This document shows, piece after piece, positions 47,513 to 56,534 of a stretch of 64,000 bases of DNA. The position numbers and the translations under genes were made by a program. The notes beneath the pieces were generated by a model. It made no database searches and was not told the origin of the DNA. It saw nothing but the letters and a program-made list of their open reading frames with translations. The DNA is taken from contig BCAA01000012.1 in the NCBI GenBank assembly GCA_001305115.1, positions 36,754 through 100,753 of the forward strand, written 5' to 3'. Each line of letters starts with the position of its first letter. Positions within the stretch are counted from its first letter, which is position 1. Source of the DNA: Clostridia bacterium UC5.1-1E11 (GTDB lineage Bacteria; Bacillota; Clostridia; Oscillospirales; Acutalibacteraceae).

Positions 47513-48298
47513 TTAGGCGTCCTGCGGTGGATTGCCCACGGCTGCCATTGCCCCTGGTTCCGCCTGGTGATAAAAATCCAGGGTTGGAAAGCTACGCCCC
47601 AAGGTGCTGAGAACATAAGCCTCACTGGCACGCGCCACCTGCCATAGACCTGCTTGTGGCAAACGAAACGCAAACAGTTTATCAAAATCTGCATATACCG
47701 TGTGCCGCAATGCTGTCAGAGCACCGGTGGAAAGCGGAAGAGCGGGTTCCGTTATCTGAGAGTAACAGGAATTGCAATAGAGCGTACCACTTCGCGGCAG
47801 AAATAACATCGTTTCCGCCTCATAGCAGGCACAACCGGCGCAACAGACCAGGTCGGGCATGTAACCCGCCAAGGACAACATCCGCATTTCCACCGCCGCC
47901 TTGATAAGCAGATGTGGGCGGGTTGCTTTTGATAAGTAGAAAAAAGCCCGCAAAAGCAGGCGCAAAAAATCCCCTGCCCCAGCCTCCTGTGGAGCCAACG
48001 CACCGGCGAGCTCACAGAAATACTGGGCAAGGGACAGGCTCCCGATGTCGCGCCGCAAGTCAAAAAAGACCTCCACCGGCTGTGCATCGTCGATTATGTA
48101 CTTGTCCCGCCCCTTATAGATGAGGAAGCGGGAATAACAAAGCAACTGGGTTGCGGAGAGCTTGCTACTGCGAAGCAGCTTAGCCCTCCGCGCAAAAGCA
48201 CGCAACACGCCTTCCTCTCTGGTGAGCACCGTAATCAGCCGGTCGCTCTCACCCACCTGCCGCTCCATAATCACCAGGCCGTCTGTATCGATCTGCAT
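47513..48298 (-). CDS. recO: DNA repair protein RecO
   Basis: Recombination mediator of 261 residues that helps RecA replace single-strand binding protein. N-terminal OB fold (TDGLVIMERQVGESDRLITV, TREEGVLRAFARRAKL), a helical middle part, and a zinc motif with four cysteines (CCAGCACYE ... YCNSCYS). GGAGG precedes the ATG. The small yqzL gene overlaps its start, as is common between era and recO in Firmicutes. Confidence 0.94.
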   Translation of the reverse strand: MQIDTDGLVIMERQVGESDRLITVLTREEGVLRAFARRAKLLRSSKLSATQLLCYSRFLIYKGRDKYIIDDAQPVEVFFDLRRDIGSLSLAQYFCELAGALAPQEAGAGDFLRLLLRAFFYLSKATRPHLLIKAAVEMRMLSLAGYMPDLVCCAGCACYEAETMLFLPRSGTLYCNSCYSQITEPALPLSTGALTALRHTVYADFDKLFAFRLPQAGLWQVARASEAYVLSTLGRSFPTLDFYHQAEPGAMAAVGNPPQDA

Positions 48299-48416
48299 GG
48301 GAATCCTCCTGTTGCGCGGTGTTCTGCTGTTTGCATTGGGTATAGATCAGATAGTCCTGTACGCGGCCCGTCTGCGTAAAGCAGGACCACGCCGCCTGCT
48401 CGTCATAGTCGTCCAT
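48249..48416 (-). CDS. yqzL: YqzL-like small protein
   Basis: A 55-codon frame between era and recO that overlaps the recO start by 50 bases. The stretch AWSCFTQTGRVQDYLIYTQ matches the YqzL pattern (W-x-x-F-x-x-T-G-x-[IV]-x-x-Y-L-[IL]) and the genomic position is the one where yqzL is found. AAAAGGGG stands about 9 bases before the ATG at 48416. The C-terminal 30 residues are longer than in Bacillus YqzL. Function is unknown. Confidence 0.65.
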   Translation of the reverse strand: MDDYDEQAAWSCFTQTGRVQDYLIYTQCKQQNTAQQEDSHADRYRRPGDYGAAGG

Positions 48417-48554
48417 TCCGTTCGCCCCTTTTCCAAGCAATCTTCACGCAATTCCTCTTCTCCATAATACCGGGATTTGCGGAACCTGTTCATGTTTACT
48501 ATGTGCAAAAGGACATACGGGTATGAACGGTAATATTTGTTAGAATCGATCGAA

Positions 48555-49481
48555 TTATGTGTCGAAACTGCTGCTGTCATAACCAAGGCTGCGCAAAACC
48601 GCAGCGCTATTGCGCCAGCCTTCCTTTACCTTGACCCAGAGCTGCAAATTGATCTTACAACCAAAAAAGCGTTCCATATCCTCACGGGCATAAGTGCCCA
48701 CCTTTTTCAGCATGGAACCGCCCTTTCCAATGATGATTCCCTTATGGGAATCGCGCTCGCAAAAGATGGTTGCATGGATCTCTGTGACGCCGTTTTCCTG
48801 CTCGCGCATCCGCTCCACTGCAACCGCCACGCCATGGGGGATCTCCTTATCCAACAATCGAAGTAACTTTTCCCGAATAATCTCCCCGGCCAAAACGCGT
48901 TCAGGCTGATCGGTCAGTGTATCGTCGTCGAAAAAGTGGCCGCCGGGCATAGCGAGCTTTTTGAGCTCGTCCATCAGGATGCGCACACCGTCTCCATCCT
49001 GAGCCGAGACCGGCACTACAGCTTCAAACGAAAAAAGTCCGGAAAGCTCTGCAATCTGTGCCATCAGGACACTTTTTTCTTGTAAAAGGTCGATCTTGTT
49101 GATCGCCAATACAGCGGGCATCTCCAAAGATCGAAATTTTGCAATCAGATCGAGGTCTGCTGGGGATATTTTCTGCCCAGCTTCCACCACCAACAGGCAC
49201 GCATCCACGCCAGAGACAGACTCTGTCACAGAACGCACCATATAGTCCCCCAACCGATTGCGCGGTTTCATCAGACCGGGCGTATCAATAAATACCAGCT
49301 GGTCGGCCTCTTCGGTCAACACACCCATGATGCGTGTGCGGGTCGTCTGAGGCTTGCTGGATACAATCGCCACCTTTTGTCCCAACATCCGATTCAAAAG
49401 CGAGCTCTTTCCTACATTCGGCCGACCCACAATCGCAATAAATGCAGTCCGGTCGCCGGTCCGCACGGTTCCCTGTTCCAT
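48555..49481 (-). CDS. era: GTPase Era
   Basis: An essential GTPase for 30S maturation, 308 residues. The G domain has IVGRPNVGKSSLLNRMLG, the switch region SSKPQTTRTRIMG, DTPG in LVFIDTPGLMKPRNRLGDY, and NKID. The C-terminal KH domain (IIIGKGGSMLKKVGTYARED) binds the 3' end of 16S rRNA. Intact, no frameshift. It lies after dgkA in the conserved ybeY-dgkA-era order. Confidence 0.96.
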   Translation of the reverse strand: MEQGTVRTGDRTAFIAIVGRPNVGKSSLLNRMLGQKVAIVSSKPQTTRTRIMGVLTEEADQLVFIDTPGLMKPRNRLGDYMVRSVTESVSGVDACLLVVEAGQKISPADLDLIAKFRSLEMPAVLAINKIDLLQEKSVLMAQIAELSGLFSFEAVVPVSAQDGDGVRILMDELKKLAMPGGHFFDDDTLTDQPERVLAGEIIREKLLRLLDKEIPHGVAVAVERMREQENGVTEIHATIFCERDSHKGIIIGKGGSMLKKVGTYAREDMERFFGCKINLQLWVKVKEGWRNSAAVLRSLGYDSSSFDT

Positions 49482-49508
49482 CTGATTCCTATTTCCTTTC
49501 TGCCGCCA

Positions 49509-49996
49509 TTAATGCGTCCAAGGTAACTTTTTTTGCGAAAAGTCCCGGATGCCGAGCGGTCCTGCCAGAATATACACCACTGCCACACCCATGCTTGCGA
49601 AAAGCACAGCGATCATAGCAGGGTTGTCCAAAAAATAGCGCCAGATGCGCAGGAAAGCGGCAGGCTGCCAAAACAGGCATACCCCCACTCCCACGGCAAA
49701 CCCGGCGCAGATCAGCACGCCACCCGCCGCCATATCCTTTACAATCCGTACCACCGGGTGAAAGCTGGGCGCCACAAGGTCGCAAAGCTCCTCCGCCACG
49801 GTGTTAAAGGTCTCCGCCATCAAGACAAGAGCGAATGTGACCAGTAAAATGGCATAACGCGCACGTGACATTTCAAAGAAGGGTGAAAAAGCCAATACAT
49901 ACAGCACGGCCACTGTATGTATCCGCATATTTCGTTCGTTATTGATACAGTAAACAATGCCCCGCAGGCATATTTCAGGCTTTTAACAAACCGCAA
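49509..49996 (-). CDS. dgkA: Diacylglycerol/undecaprenol kinase (frameshift near N-terminus)
   Basis: A small membrane kinase of about 162 residues, in Gram-positives mainly phosphorylating undecaprenol for wall synthesis. Catalytic stretches ARYAILLVTFALVLMAETFN, NTVAEELCDLV and ARIVKDMAAG-type VRIVKDMAAGGVLI are present. The likely start is TTG 49996, with GAGGAG 5 bases upstream at the end of ybeY; a base lost in the run of four C at 49960-49963 breaks the frame just before VYCINNERNMRIHTVA. An extra C-terminal hydrophobic segment of about 45 residues extends beyond the core. Confidence 0.9.
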
Positions 49997-49998
49997 GT

Positions 49999-50508
49999 TT
50001 ACTCCTCATCCTCATCCAAAACATAACTGCTGGAAGCAGGCAAACCGAGTTGTGTCATGACCTGCTCTTCTTTTTCACGCATACGCACACGATCCATTCC
50101 ACCGCGCTCATGATCGTATCCCAACAGATGCAACATCGAGTGCGCTGTGAGATAACCGACCTCACGATCCAGCCCATGGCCGTAGCAGTCCGCCTGTTCC
50201 ACCGCTTTTTCCATGGAGATTACAATGTCCCCCAATATCTTTGCGCCAGTGGCGTGGTTCTCATCATAGACGCCGTTCTCCCCCATCGGGAATGAGAGAA
50301 CGTCTGTGGGCATATCCTTATTGCGATACTGCTTATTCAGCTGCTGAATCTGTTTGTTATCCACAAACGTCACGCTGATTTCAGCGGGCTCGCTAAACCC
50401 CTCCATACGCAGCACTGCATTGCAGCAGCGGCGCACCAACATACGCAGGCCCGTGGGGATCTTTACTGCTTTTTGCCGATTGTCGATGATAACTCTGACT
50501 TTTTCCAT
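49999..50508 (-). CDS. ybeY: Endoribonuclease YbeY
   Basis: A zinc-dependent endonuclease of 169 residues in 16S rRNA 3'-end maturation and 70S quality control. The metal motif H-x3-H-x5-H is present as HSMLHLLGYDH, preceded by DMPTDVLSFPMGE and LGDIVISMEKA. Starts 5 bases after phoH ends. Intact. Confidence 0.95.
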   Translation of the reverse strand: MEKVRVIIDNRQKAVKIPTGLRMLVRRCCNAVLRMEGFSEPAEISVTFVDNKQIQQLNKQYRNKDMPTDVLSFPMGENGVYDENHATGAKILGDIVISMEKAVEQADCYGHGLDREVGYLTAHSMLHLLGYDHERGGMDRVRMREKEEQVMTQLGLPASSSYVLDEDEE

Positions 50509-50513
50509 GATAG

Positions 50514-51472
50514 CTAACGCCTGCCTTCCTGATATTTTTCATAAGCTTTGATAATGTCCTGCACCAAACGGTGGCGAACCACATCCTTTTCGTTAAAGGT
50601 AACTTGGGCGATGTCGTCCACGTTGCGCAGGATTTTAATGGCTTCTTTCAAGCCCGAATGGCGGCCATCCGGGAGGTCGATCTGCGTGACGTCACCGGTA
50701 ATGACCATTTTGGAGCCAAAGCCCAGGCGGGTCAAGAACATTTTCATCTGTTCCGGCGTGGTGTTTTGCGCCTCGTCCAGAATGATGAAGCTGTCGTCCA
50801 ATGTCCTTCCGCGCATATAAGCCAACGGGGCAACCTCGATGTTGCCGCGCTCCACATACCGCTGATAGGTTTCCGCCCCTAACATATCAAACAAAGCATC
50901 ATACAGGGGCCGCAGATAGGGGTCCACCTTCTGCTGCAGATCACCGGGTAAAAGCCCAGTTTCTCGCCCGCCTCCACCGCTGGGCGGGTGAGGATGATTC
51001 GGTTCACCTGCTGCGCACGAAACGCTGTGACGGCCAGCGCTACAGCCAGGTAGGTCTTTCCAGTACCCGCTGGTCCGACGCCGATCGTGATGGTATTTTC
51101 CTTAATCGCACTGCAATATTTTTTCTGGCCCAAGGTTTTAGGCTTCACGGGCTTCCCTTTAGAAGTGACACAGATACAGTCCCCTGCAAGGGACTCAATC
51201 TTTTCTTCCGTCCCCTCATTGACCAATGCAATGCAATACCGCACATTTTGCTCGCTCAATGCCTCGCCACGGTTAATCAGGGTCAGGAGGCTCTCAATAA
51301 CACGAACGGCCTTTGCCACGTTCTCCGGCTCGCCGCTCACTTTGATCTCTGATCCCCGTCCAACCACATTGACAGCATATTCATTTTCAATCAACTTAAT
51401 ATTCTCGTCGAAGCTACCGAAGAGTGCTACAGCCTGCTCCATCCGGTCAATATTGATTCTTTGCTCAAACAT
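50514..51472 (-). CDS. phoH: PhoH family ATPase/RNA helicase-like protein (one frameshift)
   Basis: About 319 residues. The N-terminal part has a KH-like region ([20 protein letters not shown]) and the ATPase has Walker [19 protein letters not shown] and Walker [21 protein letters not shown]. The frame breaks in four A at 50950-50953; with one base added, EKLGF joins [20 protein letters not shown]. phoH-ybeY-dgkA-era is a widely conserved order, linking this ATPase to rRNA processing. Confidence 0.94.
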
Positions 51473-51555
51473 TCTTAAATCTCCAACTGGGCACGGAAAA
51501 TTTCCATGGTTTTTACCCCCGTGCCACTGCTTTCCACACCTATCAGAATAAATTG

Positions 51556-51584
51556 ATTATAGCACACATAAATTCGTTCGTCAT
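51556..51584 (-). promoter_or_regulatory. Possible promoter of phoH
   Basis: Minus strand: TATAAT (51556-51561) with ATGACG (51579-51584) 17 bases upstream, a four-of-six match to the -35 box. It lies between yqfD and phoH. Confidence 0.5.
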
Positions 51585-51612
51585 TAATTTGACCGCAAAA
51601 TTCATAAAAAAA

Positions 51613-52788
51613 TCAAGATTGCAGAAAAACTTCGGACTCGACGCCGATATTCTCTTCGCAATTCACATCCACACGATAGTAAAGAACCCCATCCCGTACC
51701 TCTACGGTCTCCTGCTGCGCGGTTATCGTTGCATCCCCCAGCTGCTCCTTCTGTTGGATTGCCACTTCCTCGCGGGCCTTTTGGAGCGCTTCTTCTTGGG
51801 ACATCGGCACAACCTGGCGCATCTCTTCAATCCAGTTTTCTTTATAAAAAGAGACGGGCAACAAGGAATCCATTACCTTGAGACGAACCTGTTCTGCCTC
51901 AAGGCGGTAAGTACCGTCCGGTTTTCCAGTAAAGCTCAGCGGTATCCGCAGCCCAAATACGGTGGCGCTTCGGCGAGTCACAATATGCCCGGTTTCCTGC
52001 GCAATCTCCTTTTGCATCTCGACTTGCGTGGTGAAGGTATGCTGCGTCGCCGCGATAATTTTCCCCGCCGCATGTTTCAATGTGTTTCCGCCATAGGTGT
52101 CCTCGACAACGGCATTCAGGAGTAATTGCCCCTCTACAACCGCGTCGCCCTCTTTTACCTCCGGCGTACCGGCATAGACCTCCATATAAAGAATCTGTCC
52201 CGTCGCCTTTGCCAGAATATTACATGCACGTTTATTGGCCTCCAAATCCGGCTTCTCGGAAAGCTCCTCCAACTCAATGCGGATTAAACATCCAGAAGTA
52301 TTGACCGACAACCAACTTGTCTGTGGGAACGCGTTCATCAATTGCTCTTGTAAAAGCTTCGCCTGTATATCCTTCTTCCATACGCCGGGCTTTAATCCCA
52401 GTTCAGACGCTACGGATTCAATCTGTGCGGTTGGAATTCCCACATTCCCTGAAACCTCTACGCTCCAAACGTGCAGGGAGAGTATCTGAACAAGCAGAAA
52501 TGCGAGGATTGCCCCCACCACCAGCCCCTTTCGCCGGCGCAGGAAGGCCAGGCGAAAGGGCAGCCCCCGGCGTTCTCTTACCTTCAGGACGCATTTGGTC
52601 TTTCTGGCAGACGGCAAGAGATGCCGGTAGCCACCTGCCAAAATGCAGGCTGTAAAGTCCTCCTTTTTCTCAATATTCCAAAGGCTGATCCCACTGCGCG
52701 CACATTGGTTCAAAAACGGTTCCGGCGCACCATGTATGGAAAAGCGGACGGTACCCATCACCCAGCGAAGAGCATGTAATACGACCAC
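51613..52788 (-). CDS. yqfD: Sporulation protein YqfD
   Basis: A 391-residue membrane protein required for efficient sporulation in Bacillus and widespread in spore-formers. N-terminal region HALRWVMGTVRFSIHGAPEP with FLNQCARSGISLWNIEKKED is typical; one transmembrane helix (about 95-112, LVVGAILAFLLVQILSLHVW) precedes a large extracytoplasmic part. GTG 52788 is preferred, with AAGGAAGG 8 bases upstream, since family members start M-x-x-L-R-W. It follows yqfC by 31 bases and shows the organism is a spore-former. Confidence 0.92.
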   Translation of the reverse strand: MVVLHALRWVMGTVRFSIHGAPEPFLNQCARSGISLWNIEKKEDFTACILAGGYRHLLPSARKTKCVLKVRERRGLPFRLAFLRRRKGLVVGAILAFLLVQILSLHVWSVEVSGNVGIPTAQIESVASELGLKPGVWKKDIQAKLLQEQLMNAFPQTSWLSVNTSGCLIRIELEELSEKPDLEANKRACNILAKATGQILYMEVYAGTPEVKEGDAVVEGQLLLNAVVEDTYGGNTLKHAAGKIIAATQHTFTTQVEMQKEIAQETGHIVTRRSATVFGLRIPLSFTGKPDGTYRLEAEQVRLKVMDSLLPVSFYKENWIEEMRQVVPMSQEEALQKAREEVAIQQKEQLGDATITAQQETVEVRDGVLYYRVDVNCEENIGVESEVFLQS

Positions 52789-52819
52789 GCACAATCCTTC
52801 CTTTCCAAGTTTGGGTGTG

Positions 52820-53080
52820 TTACGAGAGAAACTCAATCCCTGTAATGAACCCCTCCACCACCAGAGAATCCGCGGTTAGGCACCGGATCACCAAGCAACG
52901 TCCTGTAAAGCGGAGTGTCATTCTCCCTGCACGAACACGCACGACGTCTGTGTCGTATTCCAACACACCCCGGCATCCCTCCACAACGACCTCTCGATTC
53001 CCTTTGATTTCCATATATGAGGACATGGGGAGGCTATTCCCTTTGTGTATTCGCTTATTTTCCGCTTTTTTCTCCGCCAA
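52820..53080 (-). CDS. yqfC: Sporulation protein YqfC
   Basis: An 86-residue protein of the YqfC family, with LPMSSYMEIKGNREVVVEGC and LEYDTDVVRVRAGRMTLRFT. It has a TTG start at 53080 after GGTGAGG. yqfC-yqfD-phoH-ybeY is the Bacillus order. Mutants in homologues have mild sporulation defects; the biochemical role is unknown. It is divergent from ylbJ. Confidence 0.92.
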   Translation of the reverse strand: MAEKKAENKRIHKGNSLPMSSYMEIKGNREVVVEGCRGVLEYDTDVVRVRAGRMTLRFTGRCLVIRCLTADSLVVEGFITGIEFLS

Positions 53081-53246
53081 TCGGCCTCACCCCAAACACG
53101 TGTTTTCCTGTTGTACTCTCATAAACGTATGCGTCCAAACGTACAAATAAAACTTCCCATACAAAAAAGTCCCCTCTTTGGGTCTGAACTGTGCGTAAAC
53201 GCTCATATGATTGGGACGAACCTGTTTAACAAGGGAGGCCCTCTTC

Positions 53247-54311
53247 ATGAAAAAAAGCCTTTTGCATCTATTTCTACCCGCAAGTGTGCTCTGCGCTGCC
53301 TGTGCATTGCTCTTCTACCCTGCTCAAGCTGCGGCTGGGGCGAAACGTGGGATTGGGTATTGCATAGACATTTTGATTCCCTCCCTCTTCCCCTTTATGG
53401 CCCTATCCGTATTCGTCGTAAAGTCCGGCCTTTCTGCCTCCCTTGGACGCCTTGCGGCAGGCCCGTGCCGCCTATTCTTTGGACTCCCAGGCAGCGCAGC
53501 AGCGGCGATTCTGATGAGTATGGTGGGAGGATATCCGGTTGGGGCGCGTGCTGTCGCTGCACTTTGTCAGGAAGGGGAAATCACGCCCAAAGAGGCCGCC
53601 CGTATGCTTTGCTTTTGTGTCAATTCCGGGCCTGCATTTGTCCTCAGTGTGGTGGGAATGGGCCTTCTTCACAATCCACAGGCGGGGGTAATTCTTCTAG
53701 TGTCCCAGCTCTCCGCTTCCCTACTGCTGGGCGGCTTGTGCAGCATTGGCGTTTCACGCAGACGGCAGGGCCAGGCCATTCCCTCAAAAAGATTGGATGC
53801 CGCGCAAGCCTTGATCGGTTCTGCTTCCGATGCAGCCCGTTCCATGCTCTCTATGTGTTGTTTTGTGATTCTGTTCGCTGTTTTACTAGATCTTTTGCGG
53901 GTATTTGTCACCTCTCCCACGGTATCCATGCTTCTTTCTATCTTGCTGGAAGTGACTGGCGGATGCAGCGATGCGGCGCAGCAAAACCTTCCTCTGTGGA
54001 TTCTCTCCTTCACAATTGGATGGGGCGGCATCTGTGTACATTTTCAAATTCTTTCTTCGGTTTCCGGTATTCCCATCCGTATGCCCCGCTTTATGCTGTT
54101 CCGTCTGCTACACGGCCTCCTGGCCGGCGGTATCACCTTCGGCCTGTGCATGCTTTTTCCCGACGCCGCGCCGGTTTTTGGCAACACAACCGCCCCTCTC
54201 CGCGGTACCTTAGTCGGTTCTGTTCCAGCCGCTGCGGCCATTGTCGGCCTGTGTATCCTTCTTCTATTGCAATGCCGGAAAGGGAATTCGATGGAAACCG
54301 CAAAGGAATAG
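53247..54311 (+). CDS. ylbJ: YlbJ-like sporulation integral membrane protein
   Basis: A 354-residue polytopic membrane protein with about eight transmembrane helices. Gate/nucleoside-recognition-type motifs are LIPSLFPFMALSVFVVKSGL, MSMVGGYPVGARAVAALCQE and CFCVNSGPAFVLSVVG. YlbJ is made under SigE control in Bacillus and helps spore formation. ATG 53247 has GGGAGG about 9 bases upstream. It is divergent from the yqfC-yqfD pair, grouping three sporulation genes. No clear mother-cell promoter could be marked with confidence. Confidence 0.88.
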   Translation: MKKSLLHLFLPASVLCAACALLFYPAQAAAGAKRGIGYCIDILIPSLFPFMALSVFVVKSGLSASLGRLAAGPCRLFFGLPGSAAAAILMSMVGGYPVGARAVAALCQEGEITPKEAARMLCFCVNSGPAFVLSVVGMGLLHNPQAGVILLVSQLSASLLLGGLCSIGVSRRRQGQAIPSKRLDAAQALIGSASDAARSMLSMCCFVILFAVLLDLLRVFVTSPTVSMLLSILLEVTGGCSDAAQQNLPLWILSFTIGWGGICVHFQILSSVSGIPIRMPRFMLFRLLHGLLAGGITFGLCMLFPDAAPVFGNTTAPLRGTLVGSVPAAAAIVGLCILLLLQCRKGNSMETAKE

Positions 54312-54392
54312 TGGAATTCTTATTAAAATTCTGCTATAATAGTTAGCCCACGGTATAAGCCCTGTGGGATACCATTGAAGGAGATACGAAAT

Positions 54393-54614
54393 ATGGCTTG
54401 GAAAGGGATCAAACAGTTTTTTCGCAAGGATATAGAGGTTCGCTGTGAATACTGCATACACAGCTCCGACTTCGATGGAGCCTGTGTTTGTCAATTGGGA
54501 AAATATCGAACTCCGGAAGGAGACTGCCGCAAATTTGCGTATGACCCGCTCAAACGTACCCCGCAGAATCTTCCCCCTCTGCGTGAATATGACCCGGAGG
54601 ATTTCAAGCTATAA
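54393..54614 (+). CDS. Small cysteine-containing protein, unknown function
   Basis: A 73-residue protein with a CEYCIHS motif and further cysteines in GACVCQLGK and GDCRKFAYDP, suggesting a small metal-binding module. AAGGAG stands 9 bases before the ATG. A terminator follows directly. I recognise it as a type of short conserved Clostridial protein but know no function. It follows ylbJ by about 80 bases. Confidence 0.72.
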   Translation: MAWKGIKQFFRKDIEVRCEYCIHSSDFDGACVCQLGKYRTPEGDCRKFAYDPLKRTPQNLPPLREYDPEDFKL

Positions 54615-54618
54615 TCCG

Positions 54619-54667
54619 AATACCCGGCTTCCCTGGATGTCCTACTGCCGGGGACGCCGGGTATTTT
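54619..54667 (+). terminator. Factor-independent terminator
   Basis: AATACCCGGC (54619-54628) pairs with GCCGGGTATT (54656-54665), then TTTAC. Ends the small Cys-protein transcript. Confidence 0.78.
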
Positions 54668-54690
54668 ACAAATGAGGAAGGAAATCGAAC

Positions 54691-55701
54691 ATGGACAAGC
54701 CAACCAGAGAACACAACGATTATCACATCCGCTTCGCCCAAGAGACGGACATTCCAGCAATTTTGGGTTTTATTCGCGCGCTGGCCGACTATGAACACAT
54801 GTCCGATCAAGTCGTCGCCAACAGCGCCCTTCTTCGGGAGTGGCTATTTGAAAAGAAGAAGGCAGAGGTTTTGATCGGCGAGGAATGTGGAGTACCCGTC
54901 GGCTTTGCCCTCTTCTTTCACAATTTTTCCACCTTTTTAGGGCGTGCTGGGATCTATCTCGAGGATCTGTTTGTGCTTCCGGAAAAGCGTGGAAACGGGT
55001 ATGGAAAAGCCCTTTTAGAGCGTCTCGCCGCCCTTACCGTTTCACGTGGTTGCGGACGGCTGGAATGGAGTTGTTTAGACTGGAATCAGCCGAGCATTAA
55101 ATTTTACCGTTCAATGGGTGCAACCCCCATGAGCGAATGGACCACCTACCGGCTTACAGGCGACACCCTACGCTCTATTGCACGTCAGAGCGCCTCACAA
55201 CGCCTGGAAATTCGCCCTCTTGAGGAACCGCTGTTTGAAGAATATGGACGTATGCATGCCCTTACTTGGCGTTCCGCCTACCGCGGTATTCTGCCGGACG
55301 CGTTTCTCGCTGAAGAGTATACGCCGGAAAAGCGAACCGCCGCTCTTCGTGAGTTTTGGAAAGCTCGCACCAACGAGTCCTTTTATCTCGTCTATGTAGA
55401 TGGCGCTCCCGGTGGCATGCTGGCCTTCTGTCCCACAGAGAATCCTTTTGTGGGGGATGTCAAAGCCCTGTATCTTCTTCCAGAATTTCAAGGGCAGGGG
55501 TTCGGCCGGATATTGATGGACCGGGCACTGGCAGAACTCAAATCGCTAGGTTGCCGTGAGGCAGTCCTCTGGGTTCTCGAAGAAAATCAGCGGGCGCGCG
55601 CTTTCTATGAGCATTGCGGATTTCTTGCCGACGAAGGCCGTCAAGAGCTTACTCTAGGAAAACCGGTCCTTGTCGTACGTTATCGCAGACAAATTGCGTA
55701 G
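54691..55701 (+). CDS. Tandem GNAT acetyltransferase (two domains in one protein)
   Basis: A 336-residue protein with two complete GNAT domains. The first (about 10-160) resembles diamine/thialysine acetyltransferases: IRFAQETDIPAILGFIRALA, LEDLFVLPEKRGNGYGKALL and WNQPSIKFYRSMGA. The second (about 172-333) has LTWRSAYRGILPDAFLAEEY, ALYLLPEFQGQGFGRILMDR and ENQRARAFYEHCGFLADEGR. Both keep an intact acetyl-CoA loop (RGNGYG, QGQGFG). GAGGAAGG lies about 8 bases before the ATG. Substrates are unknown; it sits alone between a terminator and the sufC promoter. Confidence 0.9.
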   Translation: MDKPTREHNDYHIRFAQETDIPAILGFIRALADYEHMSDQVVANSALLREWLFEKKKAEVLIGEECGVPVGFALFFHNFSTFLGRAGIYLEDLFVLPEKRGNGYGKALLERLAALTVSRGCGRLEWSCLDWNQPSIKFYRSMGATPMSEWTTYRLTGDTLRSIARQSASQRLEIRPLEEPLFEEYGRMHALTWRSAYRGILPDAFLAEEYTPEKRTAALREFWKARTNESFYLVYVDGAPGGMLAFCPTENPFVGDVKALYLLPEFQGQGFGRILMDRALAELKSLGCREAVLWVLEENQRARAFYEHCGFLADEGRQELTLGKPVLVVRYRRQIA

Positions 55702-55706
55702 ATGCA

Positions 55707-55735
55707 TTGCATTTTTTGCATGGCATTGGTATAAT
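55707..55735 (+). promoter_or_regulatory. Sigma-A type promoter of sufCB
   Basis: TTGCAT (55707-55712), 17 bases, TATAAT (55730-55735). The leader to sufC is about 67 bases. Confidence 0.8.
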
Positions 55736-55767
55736 AAAGACAAATTGGAGAAAATTTATCTACAATA

Positions 55768-55796
55768 AAAGGGACCGCTCATGTTGCTGTCCCTTT
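55768..55796 (+). promoter_or_regulatory. Hairpin in the sufC leader
   Basis: AAAGGGAC (55768-55775) pairs perfectly with GTCCCTTT (55789-55796) around 13 bases, ending directly at the ribosome site GGAGGA of sufC. It could stabilise the mRNA or affect initiation. Confidence 0.5.
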
Positions 55797-55808
55797 GGAG
55801 GAATTCTT

Positions 55809-56534
55809 ATGCTGGAATTAAAAAATATTTCTCTCAACCTTGCAAATAGCAAGGACATTTTAAACAATGTTTCTCTCAATGTAGAGAGTGGAAAATTTGT
55901 CGTAATCACTGGACCAAACGGCGGTGGAAAATCCACACTGGCTAAGGTGGTTGCCGGTATTTTTAAGCCCACGTCCGGCCAGATCCTTTTTGACGGCCAA
56001 GACATTACCAACACCAGTATCACCCATCGCGCGCGCATCGGCATCAGCTATGCGTTCCAACAGCCAGTCCGTTTCAAGGGAATTAAGGTTCGCGATCTCA
56101 TCACATTGGCCGCTGGACGGGAACTGACCACCTCTGGGGTATGCGAATATCTCTCAGAAGTGGGCCTCTGCGCACGGGACTATGTGGACCGCGAGGTCAA
56201 TGCAAGTCTTTCCGGCGGCGAAATCAAACGAATTGAGATCGCTATGGTTATGGCGCGCGGGACGAAGCTTTCCATTTTTGACGAGCCGGAAGCCGGAATC
56301 GACCTTTGGAGTTTCCAAAATCTGATCCAAGTGTTTCGCAAACTGCACGACGGTATCCACGGTTCTTCCATCATCATCATCTCCCATCAGGAGCGTATTA
56401 TGGAGATTGCTGATGAAATCATCGTCCTTTCCAATGGAAAAGTCTTGACACAGGTACGCGCGACGAAGTATTGCCAAAGCTGCTGGGTGGAACGGATACC
56501 TGCCATTTCTGCCCAAGAGAGGAGGGTGTATAAT
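55809..56534 (+). CDS. sufC: Fe-S cluster assembly ATPase SufC (frameshift near C-terminus)
   Basis: The soluble ABC ATPase of SUF iron-sulphur cluster assembly, about 241 residues: Walker A GPNGGGKSTLAKVVAG, signature ASLSGGEIKRIEIAM and Walker B LSIFDEPEAGIDLWSF. The frame breaks at 56453-56454; with one base restored the end reads GTRDEVLPKLLGGTDTCHF and stops at 56534, overlapping the sufB start as TAATG. ATG 55809 follows GGAGG. Together with sufB it forms the minimal SufBC scaffold typical of anaerobic Clostridia; sufS and sufU are not adjacent. Confidence 0.94.

Noticed and set aside
53045..54346. A 433-codon plus-strand frame overlapping ylbJ
   Set aside because: Longer than ylbJ but with no homology-like pattern, whereas the ylbJ frame has membrane helices, family motifs and a good ribosome site.
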